From the NCBI GenBank assembly GCA_015522885.1, contig WALJ01000128.1, positions 1 through 13,461 of the forward strand: a DNA stretch of 13,461 nt, in the 5' to 3' direction. Numbering within the stretch: the stretch's first letter is position 1; every line of letters begins with the position of its first letter. This stretch comes from Thermoplasmata archaeon. Lineage in GTDB: Archaea; Thermoplasmatota; Thermoplasmata; WALJ01. Below are positions 6,747 through 12,844 of the stretch, piece by piece. The translations under genes and the position numbers were made by a program. The notes beneath the pieces are model-generated. The model saw only the letters and a list, made by a program, of their open reading frames with translations, searched no databases and was not told the origin of the DNA.

Positions 6747-7538
6747 CTACTCTCTCCAGTCCCAACCGACGGTCCTTAATCCTATTTTGGGAATTACAGG
6801 CATCTTTCTCTTGTGTATGCTCCTTTTCACCATCTTTCCGACTCTGATTACCTCTTCTTTTTCGATGCTACAGTTCTCCGAGATTTTATCATCCGACATG
6901 TCCTTTTCGATTCCTTTGAGTACGCAGTCCAGTTTTTCGTATTTGATTCCGAGTTCATCCTCGTCCTTTTGTCCGGGATGCAGCCCCGCGCTCGGAGGCT
7001 TCGATATGAACTTCTCCGGTACCCCTATATAGAGAGCTAGTTCCATAACCTCTGTCTTGTAAAGGTCCCCTATCGGCATGAAGTCAACACCGCCATCCCC
7101 GAACTTCGTGAAATAACCGGTCAGTAACTCGGATTTGTTGCTCGTACCCATCACTATCATGTTATTTTCGTATGCGTATGTGTAAAGAAGGATCATGCGC
7201 ACCCTTGCCTTTATGTTGTCCATCGCCCCTTTCGATAGATTTTCAAACTTTTCCGAAAATTTTTCGGCGGCATCTCCTATTTCGATTATGCCGTATTCCA
7301 CTCCCAGCTCTCTTGCATATCTTTCGGCATCCAGAAAATGTGAGTCATCAAGAGTTTCCGGCATAAGAAGGGCATGCACCTTCTCCTTTCCGAGGGAATT
7401 CACACAAAGCTTCAGTACAACGGCGGAATCCAGACCTCCGCTCAGTCCCAGAACCACTCCGGAAGCCCCGCTCTCCTCCACTTTATCAAGAATGAAGCGC
7501 TTCAGGATATCTTTCGTCTCTTCGAGGTCGAGGGTCAT
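6747..7538 (-). CDS. nadE: NH3-dependent NAD+ synthetase
   Basis: Converts nicotinic acid adenine dinucleotide to NAD+ using ATP and ammonia, the last step of NAD synthesis. The protein is 263 residues from this start, the size of the ammonia-dependent form; there is no glutaminase domain. The PP-loop SGGLDS is at 33-38. Later motifs include RVRMILLYTYAYENN, GTSNKSELLTGYFTKFGDGGVD and PIGDLYKTEV, all typical of NadE. An upstream ATG at 7559 would add seven residues, but it overlaps a TATA box (7557-7564). The ATG at 7538 is about 24 bases from that box and neither start has a Shine-Dalgarno, so a leaderless mRNA starting at 7538 is inferred. A hairpin RNA candidate lies just upstream. Confidence 0.95.
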   Translation of the reverse strand: MTLDLEETKDILKRFILDKVEESGASGVVLGLSGGLDSAVVLKLCVNSLGKEKVHALLMPETLDDSHFLDAERYARELGVEYGIIEIGDAAEKFSEKFENLSKGAMDNIKARVRMILLYTYAYENNMIVMGTSNKSELLTGYFTKFGDGGVDFMPIGDLYKTEVMELALYIGVPEKFISKPPSAGLHPGQKDEDELGIKYEKLDCVLKGIEKDMSDDKISENCSIEKEEVIRVGKMVKRSIHKRKMPVIPKIGLRTVGWDWRE

Positions 7539-7556
7539 AAGCGGAGATTTACTACT

Positions 7557-7564
7557 CATATAAA
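7557..7564 (-). promoter_or_regulatory. nadE TATA box
   Basis: TTTATATG on the minus strand, centred about 24 bases before the ATG at 7538. The spacing supports a leaderless nadE transcript. The same AT-rich site could also act in the plus direction, though with a weaker upstream context. Confidence 0.4.
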
Positions 7565-7575
7565 CAATTTTAGAG

Positions 7576-7638
7576 AAAAAGGGGGTGGTGGGCTAGTTTG
7601 TTAAACGGGATGCACTCAACTCCTAGCCCGAAATCCCC
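7576..7638 (-). ncRNA. Candidate small hairpin RNA upstream of nadE
   Basis: The minus strand has all parts of a short transcription unit. A TATA box lies at 7660-7667. The predicted start falls at about 7637, on the first G of GGGG. A nested hairpin and then U5 follow. The basal stem pairs the 5' GGGG with CCCC directly before the U-run; an internal loop (AUUUC / ACCA) leads to a perfect 7-bp stem GGGCUAG/CUAGCCC. The 26-base apical region holds a mini-hairpin GUUU-AAC-AAAC. Total length is about 63 bases. It is not a tRNA (no D or T arm) and shows no C/D boxes. It could be a free small RNA or a leader/attenuator of nadE. The family is not recognised. Confidence 0.45.
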
Positions 7639-7659
7639 ATGTCTTCTTTTAAACCGACC

Positions 7660-7675
7660 TATAAATACCTTTTCG
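7660..7675 (-). promoter_or_regulatory. Promoter of the hairpin RNA
   Basis: On the minus strand CGAAAAGG, BRE-like, is followed by TATTTATA (7660-7667). The distance to the base of the hairpin RNA is the standard 25-27 bases. It also lies downstream of the coiled-coil gene and its terminator, so it should act independently. Confidence 0.5.
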
Positions 7676-7710
7676 AAATTCAGAGGTTTAATAAACAAAA
7701 AACAGATATG

Positions 7711-7726
7711 AATAAATAGAAAATAT
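7711..7726 (-). terminator. T-rich terminator of the coiled-coil gene (16-base shared motif)
   Basis: Minus-strand ATATTTTCTATTTATT begins at the stop codon of the coiled-coil gene. The identical 16 bases occur at 8689-8704, downstream of the next minus-strand gene. Position and T content indicate a terminator. Confidence 0.55.
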
Positions 7727-8596
7727 TTACAGAAAACCCGACTTTTGGAGAAGCATAAGGTCTTCTGTACTGAGCTTTTCGCCCTTCTTGAACCTCTCGT
7801 ATATCTCTTTTGCCTTATTCTTCTTTTCTCTCTCCCCTTCATCTCTTCTTCTTGATTTTTTGTGCCTAAGACCCGCAAGTACCTTTTCGAAGTCCGTGAG
7901 TTTTTTCATAGCCTCAAGGAACTCCCTGTGCTCCTCGTCTGATTTCAGCTTTGCCTCTATGAACTTCTCCTGTGCTTCGTCCGCCTCGTTCCTGAGTTTA
8001 TCCGCTTGTTCGAAGAACTCGACCATCTTTTCGTGCTCTTCCTGCGCCTCATCCGCATATTTCGAAAGAAGCTGGTGGTATTCTTCGGCCTTCTCCTTTA
8101 TCTCCTCGGCCTTTTTCAGGAGCGCTTTTATCTCCTCACTGTCCTCGAGATTCTTCTCTATGTCCTTTATCTGTCTCTGAAGCTTTGCCAGAAGTTCTAT
8201 TATCTCCTGCTCCTTTTCCTTGGTCAGGACCTGTGTCATCTGCTTGAACTCGAGTGCTTTCAACTGGGCTTTCAGTTTACCGAGGGGAACGCCTCCTTTA
8301 GGCATCTGCTCCCTTTTTTTACGTGCAATCTCCCTCTCTATGTCCCTGTACTTTTTATTCCATTCATCCCTCAAAACCTTTGTTTCCCTGACCTTCTCAT
8401 TGTACTTGTCTCTCTTTTCCTTGTGTGCAGCCCCTTGCTTCGCCAGATCTCTGGCCTTTTTGTTCAATTCGTCTCTTTTTGCGGCCCACTTTTTAGCTTC
8501 ATCATTGAGACCGTCCCTTCTCTTGCGGTGCTTCATCGCTTCGTTATATGCACGTTCTCTTTTTTGTTCCAGGTCTTCGGTGAGTTCGCCAGTCAT
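7727..8596 (-). CDS. Archaeal coiled-coil protein, COG1340-like
   Basis: The 289-residue protein is almost entirely charged coiled coil (Lys, Glu, Arg, Gln and Ala with heptad-like spacing) over about residues 1-240. A likely hairpin break lies near KKREQMPKGGVPLGKL (about 94-109). A basic linker (GLRHKKSRRRDEGEREKKNK) follows, then a short folded C-terminal motif, RFKKGEKLSTEDLMLLQKSGFL. That layout resembles archaeal proteins of the COG1340 group, whose function is not established; some databases mislabel them as phosphoserine phosphatase. There is no signal peptide, so it should be cytoplasmic. No Shine-Dalgarno precedes the ATG; a TATA-like TTTTATGG about 28 bases upstream suggests a leaderless mRNA. 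Confidence 0.8.
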   Translation of the reverse strand: MTGELTEDLEQKRERAYNEAMKHRKRRDGLNDEAKKWAAKRDELNKKARDLAKQGAAHKEKRDKYNEKVRETKVLRDEWNKKYRDIEREIARKKREQMPKGGVPLGKLKAQLKALEFKQMTQVLTKEKEQEIIELLAKLQRQIKDIEKNLEDSEEIKALLKKAEEIKEKAEEYHQLLSKYADEAQEEHEKMVEFFEQADKLRNEADEAQEKFIEAKLKSDEEHREFLEAMKKLTDFEKVLAGLRHKKSRRRDEGEREKKNKAKEIYERFKKGEKLSTEDLMLLQKSGFL

Positions 8597-8621
8597 ATAA
8601 AAGCCTCAGTGGGTGAAAAGC

Positions 8622-8647
8622 CCATAAAAGGGTGGCCTTTATAATGG
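8622..8647 (-). promoter_or_regulatory. Promoter region of the coiled-coil gene with imperfect palindrome
   Basis: On the minus strand ATTATAAAGG and CCTTTTATGG are two overlapping TATA candidates. Together they form an imperfect inverted repeat (CCAT..AAAGG / CCTTT..ATGG). The proximal box places transcription start at or next to the ATG at 8596. The palindrome could be a regulator site or merely reflect the two TATA boxes. Confidence 0.35.
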
Positions 8648-8688
8648 TTTCGACACGAAAAACAATGGAATCTTCCGACAATATTATA

Positions 8689-8704
8689 AATAAATAGAAA
8701 ATAT
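8689..8704 (-). terminator. T-rich terminator of the surface-protein gene (16-base shared motif)
   Basis: Identical to 7711-7726: minus-strand ATATTTTCTATTTATT. It lies about 33 bases after the stop of the secreted protein, beyond a copy of the dispersed repeat. Confidence 0.5.
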
Positions 8705-8716
8705 GAAATTGAAGGG

Positions 8717-8739
8717 TTTACAGTCGGCGACTATATTTA
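8717..8739. repeat. Dispersed repeat copy at the 3' end of the surface-protein gene
   Basis: Contains TTTACAGTCGGCGAC, which matches 12251-12265 at 14 of 15 bases. TCGGCGACTATA matches 12356-12367 exactly. The core AGTCGGCGACT is an odd palindrome. The stop codon of the minus-strand secreted protein lies at its right edge. Confidence 0.5.
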
Positions 8740-10947
8740 GGGCTCTTCGGGTTTTTTCAATTCTTCCACGGGCTCTGATGGAGCAGAGGGAGTGCTCTTC
8801 TTTCTGAGATACAGCAGCGTACCCACATAGAGAGCGATCAGCAGTATTATCACTATGGAGAAGAGGGCCAGCGGTGTTGTCACAGGATTCGGGGGATACG
8901 AATCGAAACTTAGAGTCTCCTCGGTATTGCCTGCAACGCTCACATCTTTTGCCTTTTTCTCATTTATCTCCTGCATCATATATGTGGTCACAAGCCTTCC
9001 CCTTATGGTGTAGGTTCCCGGAGCAACCCTGAAAGTAACATTTCCGGAGCTGCCTGTTCTGTCATACTCTATTGTCGAACCAGACTTCTCGAGTGTTATA
9101 TCCACTCCCGAAAGCTTCTTTCCGTCATTCCCCACAGCGCTTACTTCCAGATAATATATGGAGCACCGGAGTTCCACCGTTCCCGAGGAATCTATAGTCT
9201 TCTCATCCGAATACACGTTTACATCATGCCAGTACCCTTCGATAATCTTGGCTCCACCGGGAACCCTCATTTCTATCCTGCCGTCCGTTCCGCTTGTTCC
9301 AAAGCCCTCGGTATTGCCTGTATCGGAGCTGGAAAGTGCAACCGTGACCATTGATATGGGTATTCCTTTGGAATCGTATGTTATCAGGACTATATTGTAT
9401 ACATTTGTGTCGATGTCATACGTAGGACTCGGCTGGTATCTGGTGAATACGGCAATAAGCTCGGATGATTTTACCTCTGCGCCCTTCCATACCACAGATA
9501 TCCTGTATGGTCCGCCCGCAACCCTTTCGAGCGATGCCATGCCCTGCGAATTCGTCTTTATCGGGGAGATTATTGCGCTCCCGTTCGGGTATATCAGATA
9601 TATCGCAGCGTTTTCAAGGTCAAGAGCATCGGCATCGACGACATGCAGGTTCAGGTTTCCCACATTTCCGTATATCTTTACAGCCATGTCCGAGGATACA
9701 GTAAGCGTATTCCCGGTCAGCGTGTCGTTCTCGTTTCCGTTTATCACCATAACCGTGCTCGGGCCGGCAATCACATTTCCATGCCAAATCACATTGACCG
9801 TGTATGTGCCCGTGTAGACACCCAGTGAAAGATATCCCTGAGAATCGGTGATTCCCGAGGCCGTGATCTCTCCACCATACAGCATCTCTATCTCAGCCGC
9901 CGGAATTGGAGCGCCAAAGGCATCCACAAGGGTGAAATCCACGGTATTCGGTAGTCCTATCGAGAAATAACCGGTGCCTTCGTCTCCATAAGGCCCGTAC
10001 TCGTAATTCTGTCTGTGATAGTAATAATAGTATCCGTTGTTATCCATCGCATAGACTATTATTTTATATGTGCCCACCGGCAGGTCATTATAGGATATGG
10101 ACTTTCCATATATGTTATTGTAGGATATCGGTGTACCGTCTATTTTGTTCATGCTCGCATTGTCCAGAACGAGGGAACCGTCCGGAGCTATCACCGTGAC
10201 CTTTGCCCACCTTATATCATATCCTCCGAATGGGTCAGTGAGATTTGCCCTTATTTTGATGACCTTCTGCTGGGCGTTCGGGTCGAAACTGCTCACTCTG
10301 TCATTGTTATAATCCAGCGTATATACATCTGCCACTCTGAGATAATCCACGGAATCGAATACCACTCTGGAATCATAGGTGGAATCCCCGTACCATGCCA
10401 TGAAGTAGGAATCGGCACCGCCCTGAATCTCAAGATATACTCTTATGCTTGAACTTTTGTTGAAGGTATGATGAACATTTACGGCGGTTACGGAATATGA
10501 ATCTATCGTTGATGTGAGCGTATAACCCTCAGGGCCTCCCGATGCTATGAGGGTCTCATCCGTTGTCGTTCCGCTCTTGTATCTCACTTCATAGATTTCA
10601 AGATTCAGGTTCGCATTCGCAGAAACACCGGTGGTATTCGCATAGATTGTGAATGTTATATTTCCGTTCACAGTAAAAGCTCCTGCCAGTTTCGGACTCA
10701 GATACCAGTTTATCCTCACTCTCTGTTGATCACCTACACTGTCGAGCCTGTCGCCCAGTGTTGTGTTCACGACATGGGTCGTCGAGTAGTCAAAGATGTA
10801 CTGTGCTTCACTTGCATTGTGGGCGTAGAACACCATTGACTTTATATCATTTCCAGCCGCTCTCGTCCCTGCAGATGACCCCGTACCCGAATAGAACACG
10901 GGGAGAAGCATCAGGACCAGCAGCAGAACAGCGATTTTTCTCATCAT
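8737..10947 (-). CDS. Secreted, C-terminally membrane-anchored surface protein with tandem Ig-like modules
   Basis: The 736-residue protein has a clear signal peptide (MMRKIAVLLLVLMLLPVFYS, cleavage probably near residue 25-31). The long extracellular part ends in one transmembrane helix at about 691-713 (LALFSIVIILLIALYVGTLLY) and a short Pro/Glu-rich cytoplasmic tail. The N-terminal third is a beta-rich region with Asn-X-Ser/Thr sites. About residues 335-690 hold four tandem modules of 60-90 residues with the pattern 'strand, DxxGxPIxxAxIxL, TDSQGYLSL, GTYTVNVIW'. That resembles carboxypeptidase-regulatory-like/Cna-B/PEGA-type beta sandwiches. The likely role is cell-surface binding or scaffolding; no enzyme domain is seen. 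A TATA box at 10975-10984 would give a very short leader. ATG at 10944 is an alternative start. Confidence 0.88.
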   Translation of the reverse strand: MMRKIAVLLLVLMLLPVFYSGTGSSAGTRAAGNDIKSMVFYAHNASEAQYIFDYSTTHVVNTTLGDRLDSVGDQQRVRINWYLSPKLAGAFTVNGNITFTIYANTTGVSANANLNLEIYEVRYKSGTTTDETLIASGGPEGYTLTSTIDSYSVTAVNVHHTFNKSSSIRVYLEIQGGADSYFMAWYGDSTYDSRVVFDSVDYLRVADVYTLDYNNDRVSSFDPNAQQKVIKIRANLTDPFGGYDIRWAKVTVIAPDGSLVLDNASMNKIDGTPISYNNIYGKSISYNDLPVGTYKIIVYAMDNNGYYYYYHRQNYEYGPYGDEGTGYFSIGLPNTVDFTLVDAFGAPIPAAEIEMLYGGEITASGITDSQGYLSLGVYTGTYTVNVIWHGNVIAGPSTVMVINGNENDTLTGNTLTVSSDMAVKIYGNVGNLNLHVVDADALDLENAAIYLIYPNGSAIISPIKTNSQGMASLERVAGGPYRISVVWKGAEVKSSELIAVFTRYQPSPTYDIDTNVYNIVLITYDSKGIPISMVTVALSSSDTGNTEGFGTSGTDGRIEMRVPGGAKIIEGYWHDVNVYSDEKTIDSSGTVELRCSIYYLEVSAVGNDGKKLSGVDITLEKSGSTIEYDRTGSSGNVTFRVAPGTYTIRGRLVTTYMMQEINEKKAKDVSVAGNTEETLSFDSYPPNPVTTPLALFSIVIILLIALYVGTLLYLRKKSTPSAPSEPVEELKKPEEP

Positions 10948-10974
10948 TTTAACACCATCCGTTTTTTACTTTAA

Positions 10975-10984
10975 CAATATATAA
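10975..10984 (-). promoter_or_regulatory. Surface-protein promoter (TATA box)
   Basis: Minus-strand TTATATATTG is preceded by an A/T-rich GATTTC. The expected start is near 10954, only about seven bases before the ATG at 10947. A GGATGGTG stretch next to the start would then be only partly transcribed. Confidence 0.45.
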
Positions 10985-11032
10985 GAAATCTGGTACAGTT
11001 CTCTAATAATCCCGCTTCGGAACAAAATTCCG

Positions 11033-11191
11033 TTATGCTTCGGTTGATAGAGGCATCGGTGTGCCGCCTCCCATGTATCTGAGGTAACATAATCGCCTGA
11101 TGTTGTGGCGTATTCCCCAAAGATGGTCTTCCGTTTCTCTTCGCGGGTTGAGGCGTTTTCTTAGGGGTCCCGGGTTTTTTCTTTTAGGCAT
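11033..11191 (-). pseudogene. Short basic ORF, possible transposase C-terminal remnant
   Basis: Encodes 52 residues from ATG at 11191, very Arg/Lys-rich with Trp, Tyr and His, ending GGGTPMPLSTEA. The frame stays open 19 more codons upstream to a stop near 11250, so the ATG may be internal to an older frame. No Shine-Dalgarno is seen. The family is not recognised; the tail is faintly like those of IS605/TnpB-type proteins, but that is weak. Its stop abuts the left inverted repeat of the putative element. An accidental ORF is quite possible. Confidence 0.25.
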
Positions 11192-11263
11192 TGAGTAGCC
11201 TGTTTCCGAGATTGAGCGCTTATGGCAATCGTGGAAGCATCTTTCTCAGGCCGGCGACCGATA

Positions 11264-11299
11264 GTCAGAGACGTCATTAGTTTAGAAGCTTATGTCTCC
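11264..11299. repeat. Hairpin-forming dispersed repeat, copy inverted relative to 12260-12295
   Basis: The 36 bases match the reverse complement of 12260-12295 at 32 positions; all four differences are transitions. Each copy can form a 9-bp RNA stem (GTYGGAGAC / GTCTCTGAC) with only G-U wobbles where the bases differ. The two copies bracket the FKBP gene in inverted orientation. Confidence 0.6.
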
Positions 11300-11326
11300 A
11301 ACTATAGAAGCTTATGTCTCCGACTA
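11283..11326 (+). repeat. Two tandem 22-base units
   Basis: Units at 11283-11304 and 11305-11326 differ at one base (AACTA versus GACTA). Each contains AAGCTTATGTCTCC. The second unit continues into CGACTATAAAAC, also found near 12360. There is no spacer and no further unit, so this is not a CRISPR. Confidence 0.7.
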
Positions 11327-11448
11327 TAAAACCCTGGAATTGCCCGCCGAATAATTTTGTTCCAAAGCCGTTTCTGGCTATAGCAATCAATATTCTTTTT
11401 AATAAGAGACCTCAAAGTATTTTGGGATACTACAAGGACCTGAACCCA

Positions 11449-11467
11449 CCGAAATCTTTAATAAGAG
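11449..11467 (+). promoter_or_regulatory. FKBP gene promoter
   Basis: CCGAAATC (BRE) is followed by TTTAATAAGAG (TATA). Transcription should start near 11486, leaving about 20 bases including GGTGAT before the ATG at 11505. A second TTTAATAAGAG lies 59 bases upstream at 11398-11408. The BRE/TATA block matches rRNA promoter P2 (12605-12621) at most positions, suggesting strong expression. Confidence 0.5.
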
Positions 11468-11504
11468 CCTCTTAATCGCAGAGCGCTCCACTTTGGTGAT
11501 ACAA

Positions 11505-12269
11505 ATGGAAAAGAACGATATAGTTTACATAGACTACGAAGTCTGGATAAAAGACGACTCGAAACTCTACGATACGACGAAGGAGGAACTCGCCAAGGAA
11601 CACGAGATCCATGAATCTTCGATAAACTACGGACCGAGAGCGATGATAATAGGCAAAGAGCAGACCTTCAGGGTGGTTGAGGATTCTCTGATGAAGGCCG
11701 AACCGGGCAAGGAATATGAAGTGGAGATATCTCCCGAGGATGCCTTCGGAAAAAGGGATGCTAAGCTCGTCGAACTGCTGCCAATCTCGAGGATAATAAG
11801 GCTGGGAATAACCCCTGATGTCGGCAAGGAAGTGGAGATAAACGGGAAGAAGGGGATTATAACCTTCGTAACTGCCTCAAGGGTAAGGGTGGATTTCAAT
11901 CACCCTCTCGCCGGAAAGACGCTCTCTTACAAATATACGATAGTTAAGAGGGCGGAAAAGCCGGAAGAGAAGATAAGGGGAATAATAGACGCATATTACG
12001 GAAAAGGCGACGAGTTCGAGGTCAAGAGCGGAAAGGCTCTGGAATTGAAGTTACCGGATATATGCAAGTACGACCACAGATGGCACGAGATGAAATATCT
12101 GATAATTTCCGACCTGAGGGAGATTCTGAAACCTGAAAAAATTGTCTTCATAGAGGAATACAAGGGCAAGAAGAGAGAAAAAGAGGGAGATAAGAAGAAA
12201 AACGGGAAGAAAAAAAGCGCTGAAAAAGAAAAATCGGAGAAAAAAGAGGATTTACAGTCGGAGACATAA
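11505..12269 (+). CDS. FKBP-type peptidyl-prolyl cis-trans isomerase, archaeal long form
   Basis: Catalyses proline cis-trans isomerisation and probably acts as a folding chaperone in the cytoplasm. The protein is 254 residues, matching the archaeal long (26-30 kDa) FKBPs. The FKBP core begins MEKNDIVYIDYEVWIKDDSK and includes YGPRAMIIGKEQTFRVVEDS and ISPEDAFGKRD, the SlyD-like signature, with an insert-in-flap domain at about 85-140. A second domain covers about 155-225. A Lys/Glu-rich tail (about 222-254) may bind nucleic acid or ribosomes; this is inference. The ATG at 11505 is preferred over an in-frame TTG at 11493 because GGTGAT lies four bases upstream and overlaps the TTG. The last codons and stop fall inside a dispersed repeat (12251-12270). 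Confidence 0.93.
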   Translation: MEKNDIVYIDYEVWIKDDSKLYDTTKEELAKEHEIHESSINYGPRAMIIGKEQTFRVVEDSLMKAEPGKEYEVEISPEDAFGKRDAKLVELLPISRIIRLGITPDVGKEVEINGKKGIITFVTASRVRVDFNHPLAGKTLSYKYTIVKRAEKPEEKIRGIIDAYYGKGDEFEVKSGKALELKLPDICKYDHRWHEMKYLIISDLREILKPEKIVFIEEYKGKKREKEGDKKKNGKKKSAEKEKSEKKEDLQSET

Positions 12270-12297
12270 GTTTCCAAACTAATGGTGTCTCTGACCA
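12251..12297. repeat. Hairpin-forming dispersed repeat at the FKBP 3' end
   Basis: Bases 12251-12270 match the reverse complement of 11311-11330 at 19 of 20 positions. Bases 12260-12295 match the reverse complement of 11264-11299 at 32 of 36. The FKBP stop codon (12267-12269) lies inside. In the mRNA the stretch can fold as GUCGGAGAC/GUCUCUGAC, with an inner AGUUU-CC-AAACU hairpin, and could serve as a 3' end structure. Confidence 0.6.
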
Positions 12298-12353
12298 GAA
12301 ATCGTTGACCCGATAAAAAAGCCATTTATATATATCCTAAGTTAATAAAGTTA

Positions 12354-12371
12354 GATCGGCGACTATAAAAC
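12354..12371. repeat. Dispersed repeat half-copy
   Basis: ATCGGCGACTATAAAAC shares CGACTATAAAAC with 11321-11332 and TCGGCGACTATA with 8724-8735. It lies in the gap between the FKBP gene and the rRNA promoters. Apart from this and scattered TATA-like stretches, 12298-12560 shows no gene I can support. Confidence 0.45.
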
Positions 12372-12566
12372 TTCGGGATGGAGCACTGAGAAATGTGTTA
12401 TACACAGACATATGTCACGGTTGCATTCTTCCATTATCGTTATCACATATTTATTCCTTCTATCGTTCTATGAGAGACGAAGCACAGGCATGGTATGAAC
12501 CGCACATTTTCTAACCTTGAAGTATATATGACAGATGCAGGTGTACAAGATAGATACTGAAAAGTG

Positions 12567-12581
12567 TCGAAAGATTTTTAA
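12567..12581 (+). promoter_or_regulatory. rRNA promoter P1
   Basis: TCGAAAGA (BRE) is followed by TTTTTAA (TATA), the classic archaeal rRNA promoter form. The expected transcription start is near 12604. Confidence 0.55.
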
Positions 12582-12604
12582 GGGAGGACAGCATAAGAGC
12601 AATT

Positions 12605-12621
12605 CCCGAAATCGTTAAATA
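12605..12621 (+). promoter_or_regulatory. rRNA promoter P2
   Basis: CCCGAAATC followed by GTTAAATA repeats the BRE/TATA layout of P1 about 40 bases downstream. The start would be near 12642. Tandem promoters are common for archaeal rRNA genes. Confidence 0.5.
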
Positions 12622-12625
12622 GGGA

Positions 12626-12844
12626 CCGCTGTTAAGCGGGCTTACCTCGAAGCCGACGGCAAGCGTGAGTATGGCATTTCGCTGGCGGTGAGCGCTCTGC
12701 ATTTCCAACTTCGAGGACAGCACATGGGGGCCTGAGAAACCCGAGCAATCGTGAACTCTCAAGCCCGACGTTCGATGAGAAATGGTGAAACTCAATAGCC
12801 GCCAATTCACACTAATAAACCCAAGGTAAATCGTGACAGGTTCA
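12626..12844 (+). other. 16S rRNA leader with several stem-loops
   Basis: The leader holds a CCGCT-GTTA-AGCGG hairpin (12626-12639) and a long-range 8-bp stem CCTCGAAG/CTTCGAGG (12645-12652 with 12709-12716). A third stem, GGGCCTGAGA/TCTCAAGCCC (12728-12737 with 12757-12766), has 9 of 10 pairs. Part of it should form the pre-16S processing stem with sequence beyond the window. No protein gene is supported here. Confidence 0.5.

Larger units (their letters stand above)
11014..11368. mobile_element. Probable insertion-sequence relic or MITE-like element
   Basis: Bounded by inverted repeats: GCTTCGGAACAAAATT at 11014-11029 and its complement at 11353-11368, matching at 15 of 16 bases. Just inside the left repeat, three bases away, is the stop codon of a short basic ORF on the minus strand (11033-11191), the usual layout for a transposase gene reaching its terminal repeat. 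The element is only 355 bp, so it would be an internally deleted, non-autonomous copy. The right half contains a tandem repeat (11283-11326). No target-site duplication is seen. It fills most of the 557-base gap between the surface-protein and FKBP genes. Confidence 0.45.

Noticed and set aside
7581..7639. tRNA gene
   Set aside because: A 7-bp stem followed by ACCA is suggestive, but only 26 bases lie between the stem arms and there is no D, anticodon or T arm on either strand.
8006..8644. Plus-strand open frame of 212 codons opposite the coiled-coil gene
   Set aside because: Leu/Phe-rich composition is the complement of Lys/Glu codons in the coiled coil; not an independent membrane protein.
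11006..11185. Plus-strand structured RNA ending at a T-tract (11175-11185)
   Set aside because: There is a TATA-like start, several short hairpins and a T-run, but the stems are short and the region is better explained as an IS relic with a minus-strand ORF. Not excluded.
11283..11326. CRISPR array
   Set aside because: Only two directly adjacent units with no spacer, and no cas genes nearby.
12412..12498. Short plus-strand ORF (MSRLHSSIIVITYLF...) in the FKBP-16S gap
   Set aside because: Only 28 codons, with no Shine-Dalgarno and no neighbour context to support it.
12511..12810. Minus-strand open frame of 99 codons upstream of 16S
   Set aside because: It overlaps the rRNA promoters and the structured leader; no start signal and no family resemblance.
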